64,000 nt of DNA from Stramonita haemastoma. Taxonomy: Eukaryota; Mollusca; Gastropoda; Neogastropoda; Muricidae. Positions 27,001 to 46,654 of the stretch are shown here, in pieces. Made by a program: the position numbers and the translations under genes. Numbering within the stretch: position 1 is the first letter of the stretch; every line of letters starts with the position of its first letter. The notes beneath the pieces are model-generated. The model did no database searches. It saw only the letters and a program-made list of their open reading frames with translations, and was not told where the DNA came from. The stretch spans positions 44,191,165 through 44,255,164 of the forward strand of contig CM060317.1 of NCBI GenBank assembly GCA_030674155.1, read 5' to 3'.

Positions 27001-27634
27001 TCTCACTCAAGGAAAGTATACCTGAGTGTACTGTACTGACTGTGACAGTGCCTCATTCCATCAGCAAGATTTCCAGCTGCCCCCCTCCTGTACTGTTTTT
27101 CTGTTCAAAGCCCAGGGTCATAGGTAGGGAAAAGTGACCAGCGTCTTTGGCAGAAAGACTCTTTGTGAAAGGAGGGGGAAGCGCCTGGAAATTTTCTCAT
27201 TTGTCATCTTATTTCACTTCACTGGTCATTTCATTGCATCTCAACGTTTTGTTTGTCCACCTACTGTGTACTGTTACATCATCATTCTGATTGATTTGTC
27301 CTTGCATATTTAGTGGTTGGCTGGAGGAGTGAAAGGTTCACTCATGATGTAGGCCACCAAATGAAATGTTGAAAATCTTTTAGAGTTGCTTTAGGTTTTG
27401 AAGGGGGGGGGGGTGAGGGGAGGTTGCTATTGTTTTTCTTTTGATTTAACGACAAAACTGGTTGAATTTCTGTCAGTATTGTGTCAGTTTCGGTTCACAG
27501 TGTCACGATGTAGTTACATGTAGTACATAGGGGTGGGTTATTGGGTGGATGTTGCTTTCTGATGTCAAAGGCTTTTTTCTGGATATCTTCAGTTCATAAT
27601 TCTGTAAAACAGCATAAGCGTTGAAACTAAATGT

Positions 27635-27725
27635 GAGTCCTGAAGTCAAAATGTGGCAACTACCTTAATGGTGGGCAAAAATGATCTCATACGCAAAATC
27701 TCACCTATGGAGAACCTCCAAGCTT
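27635..27725 (+). repeat. SINE tail-B fragment, sense
   Basis: The reverse complement of CTTGGAGGTTCTCCATAGGTG through TTTTTGCCCACCATTAAGG matches the tail-B module of the SINE family. Confidence 0.6.
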
Positions 27726-28794
27726 TTGTGGAGGAACAAAAAAAACAACAACAAAAACAAGTGTGGTGCAGGATAAGCTGGAAAATAGTGACATGTCTTC
27801 TGAGAACAATTCTCTGAGGGTTGAGAATTCAGTTGAGGCCAGACAATGCAGCATTTTTCTAGAAATAGAATGATATAAGGTGAAAGTATTCATAGGTGGA
27901 CATTTTTAGGCACCACTCAGAACTTTAAAAAAAAAAAAAAAAAAAAAGATTAAACTTTTCAAGTGCAGGTTAACATAGAAAAATTCAAGGTGGCTGACAA
28001 ACAAAAAGTTGATATATTATGAAACTCGAAAACTATAACATGTATTTAAGGAATTCTTTCTGCTGTGGACATACTATACATTTAAAGGTATTGTTCTTAC
28101 ATTTGGATAATTGTTTACCTTTGAACTGCAGTTCTGCTCAAAGAAGATTGGATATTTGGATCCATTTGTTTCATGATTTTTAACACATAGCACTCATAGT
28201 ACTAAAAAGTTGCCAAATATGAAGACCAGGTACTGCATATGTGAAAAAAAGTTTGTTGTTAGTGTACGAATTTTCCTTTTAAAGCCATAGGGATTTGAAT
28301 TTGGTTACATACAGGACAAGTAAAGGTGACAAAAAGTCACCAAAGCTTCACAGGTTTTGTTTGGATGCAAACTTTCTTCATCAGTTACACATAAAAAGCA
28401 ACCTGTTTAGTAAAACAGAGAGAGAGGAAATAAAGTAGACTTGGAAGTGCCAGAATTGCAATAAAAAAAAAATCATGATTTTGCCTGCTGTGTCTAGTCT
28501 TAAACTGCCTGAAAAGTTTCAATAATGTGAAGACATAAGTTATAGTATGTTAGTTATTTTTTGGGAACTGGAGCCATAAAAGAACCAGTAATTTGTGAGG
28601 CAATGTTTTGGGTTTTGTTTTTTGTTGTTGTTGTTTTTTTTTTGGGGGGGGGGGTACCAGGTAACATGGTCTGTAACTAATCTTGCTGTTTGTGCTGTGC
28701 TGTGCATGTTTTGGGGGCCTGATTTTGAAGAGTTGCAGCTTAGTGTGGTTGGTGGTAGTGTGAATAAGTTTCAATTGGTCATATCTTTCCTCAG

Positions 28795-29202
28795 GTTCTG
28801 GTCAGAGGCACGGGATCTGTGAACACAACACAGGTGGCATCGATAAACCAAGGATGATGTCTGCAGAAGGACAAGTGCTGACTCCCCTGGCATTTCCTGA
28901 AGAGCAGGATCAGAGCCTAGAGCAATGAGCACTCCTGTGTTGTTACAAGCAGGAGGAAGTCTCTGCATGAGAGAAAGGAGGAGGAGGAGCCTGAGAACCA
29001 CAGGACAAATGGTTGGGGAGGAGCGCTTGTAGAGCTGAGGCTGCCCTGTCAGGGGGCACACGGGACAGCAGCCAGAGGTTACCATGAGGCAGCAGTAGCA
29101 ATTGGTGGAACAGGGTTTCTGGCTTTCAAGAATACCAGAGGGGCGCCCTTGTGTGACAAACCTTGGTCATCTGTGCCGTACCCTTCTTCCTGAACAGCTG
29201 TG
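28795..29202 (+). other. Candidate exon of an unknown or UTR transcript
   Basis: The segment is bounded by a good acceptor (CTTTCCTCAG ending 28794) and a good donor (GTGAGT at 29203). It has an open stretch of about 45 codons from the acceptor (SGQRHGICEHNTGG ... EEQDQSLEQ stop) that matches nothing I know. It could be a 3' UTR exon of RBM45 or part of a non-coding RNA. Confidence 0.3.
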
Positions 29203-30304
29203 GTGAGTGACCAGATGAATCACACTGTCACCCCCCTGACACAGCCAACATGCTCATTTTGCCTAACACCATAGTTGAGTACACCTACACATAGTCACTG
29301 GGATGGTAGATTTGTCTTCGCACTAAAGAATGTTGTCATACAGCTGAGAAAACCTGTTGTTGTTTTTTTCATACTACAGATTCCATTGTTTACAGCATTG
29401 CAAAAGTCTCTCAGATCTCCATCAATACTGAACATTTATGGAGTTCCAAATCTGCTGGACTTAGAGCAAAATTTCACTGGTTGTATATCCAAAACAAACA
29501 AAAAAAAGTCAGTGATAGTTTTCTAACTTTTCATAACGACGATATTCGTTACTGTTTTTATTCTCTTTGTGTCTTGAGGTCACTTGTCTTATAAGTGTTG
29601 TCTACCAAAAAAAAAAAGTGTTTTGTCTACCTTCTGCCTTTGCATGTGACAGTATGTGTGTGTGTGTTGGGGGTGGGGGGCGGAAGGGCTCCCTGTCATT
29701 TGTGGCGCTCCACCACGAAATGAGTCGCTTAGCACATTACCCAATTTTGCGCTAGGAGCCTTTAAAGGCAGGTGGGTGTCAAGTTGTCAATTTTGAGATT
29801 TTGATTGATTATTAAACTAGATCTGTTTATTTACCTTATAATGAAATATCAAGGCATAATTTTTATTCCTTTTGCTTTTAAATGTGTTTTGAAAATACCA
29901 AAGCACTCATTCTGACAACCTGTTACTAAAATAAACTTGCTCGTTTCTCATTTTGTCCCATCCTGCAGTCTATCATTTCAATTTGTAATAATGTTGCACA
30001 GAATTGTCTGATTTTCAATCTGTTTTTTGTATTTGATAGCCACTTTATTGCACATTAATAACATGTCAATAACTTAAAATTGACCTCAGGTGCACTCCAT
30101 TTCATTATGTGGTGGAGCGTCACATTTGTTTTCTTTTTAGGACTTTTTTTTTCTTTTTCCCCCTCATATACTACACCATAAACCTGTTCCATTCTTACAC
30201 AAACACAAGAGAATTGTCTCTTCTTTGAAAGGCTGATAGGGTTTAGGCCTATGTAGAAAATGGCATGTGTTGTGTGTGTTCCACATAGAGCTCAAAATGG
30301 CGTC

Positions 30305-30390
30305 AGAATCAATGTACACTGAGGGGAAATTCCTAACCAATTGGCATCAGTCAATGTACACTGAGGGGGAATTCCTAACCAATTACTTCA
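30305..30390. repeat. Tandem duplication, about 50 bp
   Basis: Two copies of AATGTACACTGAGGGG-AATTCCTAACCAATT. Confidence 0.8.
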
Positions 30391-30738
30391 GCATTGACTT
30401 CAACATAGGTTACACCCACCCAATGATAGTGCACTGCAGTTGATGTAGTATGTGAACACTTTTCGTTTATGCAAGTTATCAACAGCAACAGAAATATTCA
30501 CAAAAACTCTAAAGCAAAGAGGTACAAAGTCCAGAATACATTGTATGTTTAAAAACGAACAAAAAAACAAATTTTGCAAGGTATTGTGTGCAGTCATCAT
30601 TTGTGGACTGAACAGATAACAAGGACTCGTACACATTGGTGTCATTGGAAATGAGATATCTATATTTCAGCCAATTTGTATTGTTTTTAAGGCCATTTGT
30701 TTGTTTCTAGAGGTGTCATTGAATTTTGTTGGTTTCAG

Positions 30739-31156
30739 GATGGTGAATGGTGGGACTCAGTGGACTGGACAGAGATTTGCCTGTAGCCATGGTGATGGAT
30801 CCAAGGGGGAAACCCACCATCTGAAAAACAACATGGAACCCAAAGTAGTCACCATCACAGCAGTCAGCACTACTGGAGAGGCAGAGCTGAGGAGAAACCA
30901 TCCTATTGTGCATGTTGTGAATAGTCTCATCAGCACTGGAAGCGCAGACAACTGATAACTACCATCACATCATTCATATTCATGATGAATATTCTTTTTT
31001 TTTTTGACTGGTAAACGTGACAAGTATCAACATTTTATGAAAACATTTAGCATCAAATGGTGTGTGTGTGTGTGTGTGTGTGATGTGATGTTTGTCTCCT
31101 TTTTCAATCATTAGAAAAAGAAACTTTGTGTAATACACACTTCAAAAGCAAATAAA
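30739..31156 (+). other. Candidate terminal exon with poly(A) signal
   Basis: Acceptor TTGGTTTCAG ends at 30738. An open frame from ATG 30740 runs 71 codons to TGA 30953-30955 with no known motif. AATAAA lies at 31151-31156. It could pair with 28795-29202 as a spliced transcript. Confidence 0.3.
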
Positions 31157-31884
31157 AGACAAGACAATGTTTAGTATGTTTTCATCATTTGTTTTTCTTT
31201 CTTTTGGCTGACTGGTTGGTGTGTGTAAAAGGCCTTTTTTAAAAAATTATTACATGATACATCGGATAAGTAATACACTTTGCTTTGTTTCTTCAAACAA
31301 CAGTAAATATATAATCAGTTCTTAATTTTGTAATTTTTTATAATTTTTCCCTTGTAATGTGTTTTGAGTGTTATAAATTTAAGATGGCACAAAACAAATG
31401 AAGTATTATTATTATTCAAACCTTCCACACTTTTTTTTTTTTTTTAAAAGAAACGGTGGGAAAAAAAAAGGAAAGAACTGGAAGGGAAAGGGCATTACAG
31501 AGTGCAAAGAAAGAAAGGCACATCATGTTGCAGTATCTTGCCCCCATCCGCACCCATCTTAAAAGTGAAAAGTCATGGGTTCAATCCCTGTTTGAACCCA
31601 CACTACTGTATTCCCTAATCCAGTAGACCTGGAGTGGTGGTCTGGGTGTTAGTCTTTTGGATGAGACTAACCCGATATCCCATGTGCGACACACATTTAG
31701 CGCACACCGTAGTGCAACACGCATAATAGGGAAAGTCCTTTGAAAGAGTCTGTGAACCCAGGGCCTCATTCGTGTCCAATTGTGTCGTCTCCCTGCCAAC
31801 CACAGAGGCCATAAAAAGGCTGTCACCTTGTAAAATACCTTGTTTGTTCAGGGGGGGGGGTGTTATTTTAGTTCTGCTAGAGCT

Positions 31885-32225
31885 CCAAGGTTCACCAGTG
31901 GTGAAATTTTGTATATGAGACCGATTTTCCCACCAGAAGATGACACCACTGTGCATGCATTTTTTATTTATTTATCAGTTTTTACTGGCACACAATAGCC
32001 TTGTCTTCTGAAAGGCAGATCAGTTTTCACAGTGTACACAAGATGTTTTGCATGCATTTGCACTTAAGACCGTGGTTTATAGTCTTCTTTAAAGGAGTTT
32101 TTGGGGAAGAAATCAGTACTGATTGCAAGTCCAGGAGAAAAAATCCTCTTGAACATGACTGTGCCTCAGTGGTGGCTGAAATCTGGGCTGACAGAGTATG
32201 TGCTGTAACTCACTAGGCAAATCCC
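31885..32225 (-). repeat. tRNA-derived SINE (tail B), antisense
   Basis: AGCTCCAAGGTTCACCAGTGG, TTTTTACTGGCACACAATAG, ACAAGATGTTTTGCATGCA, TTTATAGTCTTC and a decayed reversed A-box region near 32200. Confidence 0.75.
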
Positions 32226-32599
32226 CCCCCCCATCCCTCCCTGCAATATAACATTAAATATCAGATTAAACTGTGCAACTTTGTACAGGTTGAAACAATA
32301 TAAAAAACCATCTCTGCTGTTGGTTCTTCATATTCACAACCTGGCCAACCATAAGTGTCAATCCAGACTGGTCACTGTGGTGTGGAAGAGCCGCATAAGA
32401 TCACATAAGATCAGATAAAACCAATATCCAAACCCTTGAAAACAACCCAGCTGAGAGCCGTGTGCACACAGAAGCGAGAACATTCAGTGTCCTGATTAAA
32501 CCTCCATGGGTCCACTTAGAGAAAGAGTACTCCCCTATTGATAGAAGACCAGTGATAGACAAGACTAATTGACCCAGCATTCAACCTGTGACCTGGAAT

Positions 32600-33740
32600 G
32601 AGATCAGCTCTGTAGATTGAAATTTCCTATGACACACTGCCTGAAAACCAGCGCAGCATCCTGCTGACTACGCACAGGTTAAAGGCACTGCCCTCACCTG
32701 GTTTAGTTCGTACCTTACAGACTGATTCCAAACTGTTGCAGTAAACATGATTCATTCCCTACCAACTAAATATAGAATGCTAAGTCCCTCAAGGATCTGT
32801 TCTAGGCCCAGTTCTCTTTACTCTCTATACTGCTCCACTGTGACTGTCATATTATTATTCGTCATCAGATCGACCATCACTTTTATGCAGACGACTCTCG
32901 GATTCTAAGCAGTGATACTCCTGAAAATCTGCCTTTTCTCTTGACAAATATGTCCTACTGCCTTCAATATATCCAAAACTGGATGATATAGATCAAGTTA
33001 AAACTAAATGCAGATAAAACCGAAGCCATGCTTGTAGGGACCAAACACAGTCTTCCATTACATCTTCAATAGCATTCGGTAATGGGTCAGTCCCTCTGTC
33101 CAGTGCTGTCAAGTATCTAGGTGTGGTCATCGACAACACGCTCTCCATGAAAAATTCATCACCCAGACCTGTCAGTCATGCTACTATCAACTACGGCGTA
33201 TCAGTGTAATTCGACAATACCTCTCCACTGATACAACATCCAAACTTGTCACTTCTCTTATTCTTTCACGTCTGGACTATTGCAATTCCCTTTTGGCTGG
33301 TCTGCCAGCATCATCTATCCACTTCCTTCAACGAATTCAAAACTCTGCAGCTCGACTGGTCCTCAGAAAGAAAAAATCTGAGTACATTACCCCTCTCTTG
33401 CAATCTCTCCACTGGCTGCCCCTACCTGAAAGAGTAAACTACAAAGCCTGCATATGACACTTTTAAATCCAACCTCAAGACGCACCAAACCTAAGATTTT
33501 TGCCTTCTGTTTCCATCTCCTAACTGTCCCTGTCTTCAGCATCTGAAATCTCCATTCACCCTGCCAGATTGTATAACCTTTATGTGTGTGTGTGTGTGTG
33601 TGTGCATTCAAGTTTGCACTTTTCTAAAACTATTGATTGTTATTGATTGCGTGTGTGTTGTATCGGTAGAATATGCAAGCGCTTTTATTTGTTTTTGCAA
33701 GATAGAGCACGATATAAATTCCATGTATTATGATTATTAT
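32600..33740 (+). mobile_element. CR1/L2-like LINE relic with RT motifs
   Basis: In broken frames it reads ALTWFSSYLTD, GSVLGPVLFTLYTAPL and HHFYADDSRIL (the RT active-site YADD). It then reads QLRRISVIRQYLSTDTTSKL, SRLDYCNSLLAGLP, LQRIQNSAARLV and LLQSLHWLPLPERVNYKA, and a 3' tail ending GCACGATATAAATTCCATG. These blocks are typical of CR1/L2-type elements. Stops and frameshifts show it is inactive. Confidence 0.8.
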
Positions 33741-33954
33741 TGTTATCACAGGTTTGGGGGATTTTTTGTGTGTGTGATCACAGGTTGACCGTCACCAGAC
33801 TTCTGGGTATGCTAGTACCCCAATAAAAGCATTACATCTCTAAAGCCATTTCAGATTTGTAGTGTTGTTAAATCTTGAGAACCACTCAAACCCCTCATTT
33901 ACTCTGTGCCATAATATTTATGCCTTTTTAAAAAGACATAGAAAAGCAATACAA

Positions 33955-33957
33955 AGC

Positions 33958-33993
<36 letters not shown>

Positions 33994-34010
33994 CACGCAC
34001 ACACACACAC
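33955..34010. repeat. (CA)n microsatellite
   Basis: CA run with GCACGC interruptions. Confidence 0.95.
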
Positions 34011-34439
34011 TAAATATAAAAAAAAATGTTATATCAGGTTACCTTTTTATCATATCGCCCTTTTATTTTTTATCTTTATAGATTGATTAAGAGGGGAAAT
34101 AAACTTATATACACTGGCCATTTAACTCATGTTAGCAATGACAATAAGTCAACAATGATGCCCTTCTCTCCTTTTCACACATGCACACGTGCTCCAGTGT
34201 TCGTGGTTTTTTTTTACATCAAAGCATCCATCCAACAACTAAACAAACAAATCAATCTATGATAATCATTATCATCACCCACCATCACTGACTAAGCAAA
34301 CCCACAAAGAAACAAACTGAAATGATAACAAGGGATGACAAATGATAGAAACAAACCATCAGTGACAGGCGAAGAACAATAAATAATAAAATCGACGACA
34401 AACGATGTCCTCGAGATTTGAAGAACTTACAACTGCTCC

Positions 34440-35300
34440 TCTCCCCCACCCTTCTTTACTCGGATGAGACTGTACAAACCGAGGTGCCGTGAGCGAATGC
34501 ATCCCTGACAGGCAGCATGTCAGTCACTGGCACCAAAATCCCTCCCTCTTCCTCTGACCACTACTTAGGAGTCACTTTTCAAGCATATGGGCTCTGGAGC
34601 CAGGACATCTCTCAATCCATCTTCAACACTCGTGGGGCACTCAGCACCATCCGTACCATTAGGCATGGACCATGGGACAAAACAGACACACTCTTGTTCA
34701 CCTCATCCAAAGCCTAATCCGCTCCCGTCTCCTTGTGGGCATTCACGCATTGCAGGGCATCCCCCTTTTCCTATTGCACCACCACCAAGCTGCTACAGAG
34801 TAGGCCTACATTGCAGTTAAGTTTGCCCTTGGCCTCTCAAAGACTACACCAAAATGCATGGTCTACATCCTCCCCACCAATATATACAGAGCCAAACGGG
34901 ATGCCTGCAGTTGCAATCGGTAGCCCTATAGATCTGCCATAGCCCATAACTTTATTGAGGAAAATTTTCTTCAAAAATGGATCCCCTATGCACACACTAC
35001 AAGAAACTGCATAGCTAAATCAGTCAAAACTCTGACATCCAAAGCATAAAACACCCAGAATACCAGATCCACCTTAACTAAAACAGCCACCAACCCCCTA
35101 CTTCCCTCTAAAAAAGAGTACTACCTGAAATATATCCTTGACCATACCCCTAGCCTCACCAAACAAGGCAATACAACCCTCACTGCCGCCAATGATTCCC
35201 TAACTAGCCTAGGCCTACCAGCTATCTAATCTACACTGACGGATCAGCCCTTGACGACAGAAAGACTGGTGCAGGCATTCTATTTTGAATCTCTTAGAAA
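34440..35300 (+). mobile_element. LINE relic with RNase H motif
   Basis: Broken frames read YLGVTFQAYGLWSQDISQSI and IRHGPWDKTDTLLF, then ENFLQKWIPYAH and IYTDGSALDDRKTGAGILF near 35230-35290. The TDGS block is the first catalytic Asp region of RNase H, found in I-type and Jockey-type LINEs. Many stops; dead copy. Confidence 0.65.
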
Positions 35301-35460
35301 AATTCCCAGTTCTAGAAAAGACATAATATAGCCAAATATACACGTATACAAAGAATGTATGTACATGTATAATCATTGATACGAATAATTATAAAAACAC
35401 CAAGAAAAGATATGGTTAATATTTGTTTCAACATTCCAAGATAACTTCAAACCAAAGTTA

Positions 35461-35477
35461 CGCGCGCGCGCGCGCGC

Positions 35478-35535
<58 letters not shown>
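35461..35535. repeat. (CG)n(CA)n microsatellite
   Basis: CGCG run followed by a CA run. Confidence 0.95.
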
Positions 35536-35538
<3 letters not shown>

Positions 35539-35539
35539 T

Positions 35540-35880
35540 ACTTCGACAGAAATACGACTGGGTTGTCAATGTCATTGTGAATTCAAAATTCGAATGACTT
35601 CTGGCTCATAGAAATTTGTTTTTTTCCCCTTCTGCTTGTTGTGCTGTTGAGGCACTGAAAGTAGAGTCCCGAAGGCAACAGTTAGAGTTCAGGAAACAAA
35701 GCATGAGAGAGATCGTCCAAGATGGTAGTCACCTTGCGTGCAAGCTGTTGTTTGAGAACGAATCTGAGACTTCAGCCAACAAAGAAAGAACCTTTTTATT
35801 CCCCTCCTCCTATCCGAAAAAAAAAAAGAGTTAAGCTCAATTCCACAGTTCCCACAACATGCGAACACAGTCTATTCAGC
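35540..35880 (-). mobile_element. LINE fragment, same family as 10425-11500
   Basis: It aligns with 11000-11350: TGCTGTTGAGGCACTGAAA, CGAAGGCAACA, ATTGTCC/ATCGTCCAAGATGG, CGTGCAAGCTG and GAGTTAAGC. It is decayed. Confidence 0.6.
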
Positions 35881-36059
35881 ATCTGGAGCCTTGGACCTTG
35901 CCTTCTGAGTGTGTGAGAGGGAACTCGTTAGCCTACTTCTTGAATTCCACAATACCTGAATCGGATACCTCCACTGGGACTATAACACAATCTACAACAA
36001 GTGCGAACGCGTGCACATCTTTACGCGTGCTATCTGTATGTATATACATTAGTCCGGCG

Positions 36060-36228
36060 ACTGTGGGGGCATCCCTGAAGACTAGACAACCAGTTCCTTC
36101 CATTCCTCTTTGAATGTTTTAGAAGTCCATTTTCTTGATTTTGTTGTTGTTGTGAGGGCAGGATGAAAAAAACCCAGTTGTGTACACTTAATCTTTTATC
36201 CTCAATAAAGATCATGTTGACTTGACTT
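36060..36228 (+). mobile_element. LINE 3' tail with GACTT repeats
   Basis: It ends CAATAAAGATCATGTTGACTTGACTTGACC. The final GACTT repeats and AATAAAG are typical of a LINE 3' terminus, in plus orientation, abutting another fragment. Confidence 0.5.
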
Positions 36229-36229
36229 G

Positions 36230-36705
36230 ACCTCTCTCTGTTCTGCCACTCAAAATTTTGTTGAGTTCTAGGCCTGTCAAATCGCTGATGTTGTCCTTCC
36301 ATCTCTTCCTTGGTCTGCCTCTTTTTCTTCCTTGTTGGACAGCGCCTTGCAGTATTGTTTTTGCAAGTCCTTTTGATCTGGTAACATGCCCTTACCATTT
36401 AAATTTGGGCTTCTTTACGATTGATAGAAGGTTTTCGAAGGGACCAATGGTTTGCTGGATTCTTTTATGCACGTCTTCGTTGCTCATGTGGTCTCTGTAG
36501 GAGATGCCAGGAGTCTCCGGAAGCATCTCATCTCTACCGCCTGTCTTCTCTCCAAATCTGCAGTTAGGGTCCACGATTCACAGGCATACAGGAATATAGA
36601 TATGACTAGGGAGCGCATTAGCCTAGTCTGATCTTGGAGTTGAGTGAGATGTTTTTTATATTTCCAGATGGTGTTCACAGTTTTGACAGTGCACATCTTG
36701 CGGGC
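36230..36705 (-). mobile_element. RTE-like LINE C-terminal relic
   Basis: Minus-strand frames read LMRSLVISIFLYACESWTLT, ADLERR, then IGPFENLLSIVKKPKFKWYG and HVTR, then LAKTILQGAVQ and GRKRGRPRKRWKDNI. This is colinear with the intact copy at 38738-39990 (LYKSLVISILLYGCESWTL ... RKLMWFGHTTR ... GRQKKSWVDNI). Frameshifted. Confidence 0.8.
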
Positions 36706-36870
36706 ACGTTAAAAACTCCTTCCAGCTTTCGAAAGAGCAGGCCATTGTGTGCTCGTGGGAACGGTTGACAAAATTTACAAAACAGCATGCACATGGGGAC
36801 TGTTATATGTATGTATATTAACAAAAAAAAGCAGCAAAAAACTCTTTATTCCATCATCCTCGAAATAAAA
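36705..36870 (+). repeat. SINE tail-A fragment, sense
   Basis: GCAGGCCATTGTGTGCTCGTG, TTTACAAAACAGCATGCAC and TTATTCCATCATCCTCGA match the 3' part of the tRNA-derived SINE at 37959-38370. Confidence 0.65.
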
Positions 36871-36974
36871 GATTACGAAAGATCATCAGTATCATCCTCA
36901 TATTATCATTATGATCATCAATTTTATCGTATATATCAGTCTGAAAACGAATGTAGATATAACCTGGAAGTGAA

Positions 36975-37298
36975 CAGGTAAAGGTAAGGTAAAGGTGTCC
37001 TATAACCTAGGCGGTCGTAGGGGAGCGAGGTGCCAGAGACCTCAGCTTCTCTAGGGGCCAGCATGTTGAGGGCGGCCCCCATCTCTTCTCCCTCGCTGCT
37101 TTACCTTCCCTGACCCTAAAGAGGGCAGGTACCCATTTACAGCTGGGTAAACTGGGGGGAGGGGGGGGGGGGGACTGTACTGAAGCCAAGGCGTGCAAAC
37201 GGTCACCCATCCAACTGGTAACCACACTCGATGCTGCTTAACTTGACTGGGGATAAAGCGAGGGCGCTGACCACTTAGGCCTAGCTATCCCGCCCCCA
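36975..37298 (-). repeat. SINE with tRNA-like and 5S-like promoter parts, copy 2
   Basis: The reverse complement begins GGGGGCGGGATAGCTAGGCC, then GTTAAGCAGCATCGAG, TGGTTACCAG and TTGGATGGGTGACCG. The last two are clear 5S rRNA internal-promoter-like words. Colinear over about 300 bp with 12310-12607. It directly follows a 5S-like segment (37305-37419) in the same orientation. Confidence 0.75.
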
Positions 37299-37304
37299 AA
37301 GATT

Positions 37305-37419
37305 GCCAACAGCATCTGGTGTTCCCAGGCGGTCACTCATCCAAGTACTAGGCTAACCGGGCCCGACGCTGCTTCGGTGATCTGACGAAACCCGGTGCTT
37401 TCAGCGTGGTACGGCCAAC
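37305..37419 (-). pseudogene. 5S rRNA-derived sequence
   Basis: The reverse complement matches animal 5S rRNA in order: GGCCGTACCACGCTGAAA, ATCACCGAAGC, CGTCGGGCCCGGTTAG, TAGTACTTGGATGAGTGACC, GCCTGGGAACACC and GCTGTTGGC. A deletion after ACCGAAG and an insertion before TACTTGG break the canonical fold, so it is a 5S pseudogene or a 5S-headed SINE rather than a working gene. Confidence 0.8.
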
Positions 37420-37566
37420 AGGTATGAAAGAAAAAACGGGAAAAAGTAGGTTTAATGTAAACGTGCAAATGTCCGGGAAGCATTATTTGAACAGTACTCA
37501 TTTTGCCCCAACACCGAATCAGTGTTTACTTCCGCTCGTCAGTTGAAGAGCATGTGACGCGGCGAG

Positions 37567-37575
37567 TTTATATAA
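37567..37575 (+). promoter_or_regulatory. TATA-like box of the secreted-protein gene
   Basis: TTTATATAA lies 76-84 bp upstream of the ATG at 37651, which would put transcription start near 37597-37603 and give a 5' UTR of about 50 nt. It is preceded by a CATGTG E-box-like word and a GC-rich GACGCGGCG. Confidence 0.5.
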
Positions 37576-37650
37576 CTTGTCTTGTGATCGACGGCTTGAG
37601 ATAGCCTGGCCTGCATGCCTGCCTCCGAGTTCCAGAAAGTGTTGAACACA

Positions 37651-45568
<7,918 letters not shown>

Positions 45569-45596
45569 AGCGGGGCCAGCCTTCACCTTGACCCAG

Positions 45597-45664
45597 GACA
45601 ACAGGAAATGACCTCCAGTTTTCTCTGCACCCAATACTCTTGCTCTGACTGTGACAAATACTAA
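45597..45664 (+). pseudogene. Tandem copy of the terminal exon (possible alternative last exon)
   Basis: 45573-45668 repeats 45477-45572 at an exact 96-bp offset. CTGCACCCA-TACTC, ACTGTGA-AAATACT and GCCCTTCACCTTGA are conserved. An in-frame acceptor (CTTGACCCAG ending 45596) would join to exon 4 and encode QQEMTSSFLCTQYSCSDCDK and a TAA stop, with an extra Cys. It may be a used alternative exon, 3' UTR, or a decaying duplicate. Confidence 0.55.
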
Positions 45665-45895
45665 AGCAGAGGCCGCCCTTCACCTTGATAGTGGAAGCTA
45701 CAGTTTTGTAATAAGATTTAGCAATGTTGCTTTGTGATTTTGTGGTGTTCTAAAGTTCAGCTTTCTTGTTTTGGCAAGAGATGGGATGTAGGGAAGTAGG
45801 GAGGACAGGCATTAGGAGAGGAGAGGGATAGGGATTGTTTTTGGATGAGCACTTTCTTAGCTGTTAACTTGTAGGGTGGTAAATACAGAGGTGCA

Positions 45896-45901
45896 AATAA
45901 A
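45896..45901 (+). terminator. Candidate poly(A) signal of the secreted-protein gene
   Basis: First clear AATAAA after the stop codon, 328 bp downstream of it. Confidence 0.5.
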
Positions 45902-46269
45902 TTCAAAGAGTGGGTTTCTAATTAAAGTCATTCTTAAGGCCTGTTGCTGTGCTTTTCATTTGGGTATACTGGGGGCATTGAAAGTGGGGTGTGCTCCACA
46001 TTGCAGGTTTTCTTTTTTTTTGTCCAGAAAAGTGACTTTCCTTTATGCACTGTATTCAAGTAAGGAGAGCCTTGGGATAAAAAAAAAAAGGCCGCTTTTT
46101 AGAACTTTTCGTTTGTTTCTTGGGATATTGTATACGGGTTATTTTGAACTACATAGTATAACTTTTGGAAGCTTTAATTTGAAACAAGTTAACATTATCT
46201 TTTTTTCCTTGCATTAGTCTGGGGTTTTCTTTGGGTCATGAAAACGAGTTTTTCCCCTATTTTGGCATT

Positions 46270-46435
46270 ATAGCTTTTTCATTTGTTGAGTGTGAAATGT
46301 TGGTCAATATTATTTCTATAAGTAATTATTTTCATTTGTTGAGTTTGAAATGTTGGTCAATATTATTTCTATAATAATTATTTTAATTTGTTGAGTTTGA
46401 ATGTTGGTCAATATTATTTCGTATAAATTATTTTG
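46270..46435. repeat. Three tandem copies of a roughly 57-60 bp unit
   Basis: Each has TTTGTTGAGT, TGTTGGTCAATATTATTTC and TATAA. Confidence 0.9.
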
Positions 46436-46495
46436 GCTTTAGTTGACTGGCTTGTTAATCAGTGCCTTACTTCACAAACTGTGTTTTTGTGTGTG

Positions 46496-46516
46496 TATAT
46501 ATATATATAATATATA

Positions 46517-46577
<61 letters not shown>

Positions 46578-46601
46578 TACTAATAATATATATACATCTT
46601 T

Positions 46602-46650
<49 letters not shown>
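46496..46650. repeat. (TA)n microsatellite
   Basis: Interrupted TA run. Confidence 0.97.
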
Positions 46651-46651
<1 letters not shown>

Positions 46652-46654
46652 GAG

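Larger units (their letters stand above)
23950..28790. other. Intergenic, no gene recognised
   Basis: Low-complexity and unique sequence. A degenerate repeat at about 26160-27000 has recurring GATGACGAGACAAACA-like and GCTGGGAGC/GCTGGAAGC blocks. A sense SINE tail-B fragment lies at 27635-27725. Short open frames here show no family motif. Confidence 0.5.

Noticed and set aside
28771..29085. 104-codon minus-strand open frame
   Set aside because: It lies antisense to a segment with better plus-strand splice borders and has no recognisable motif; too weak to call a gene.
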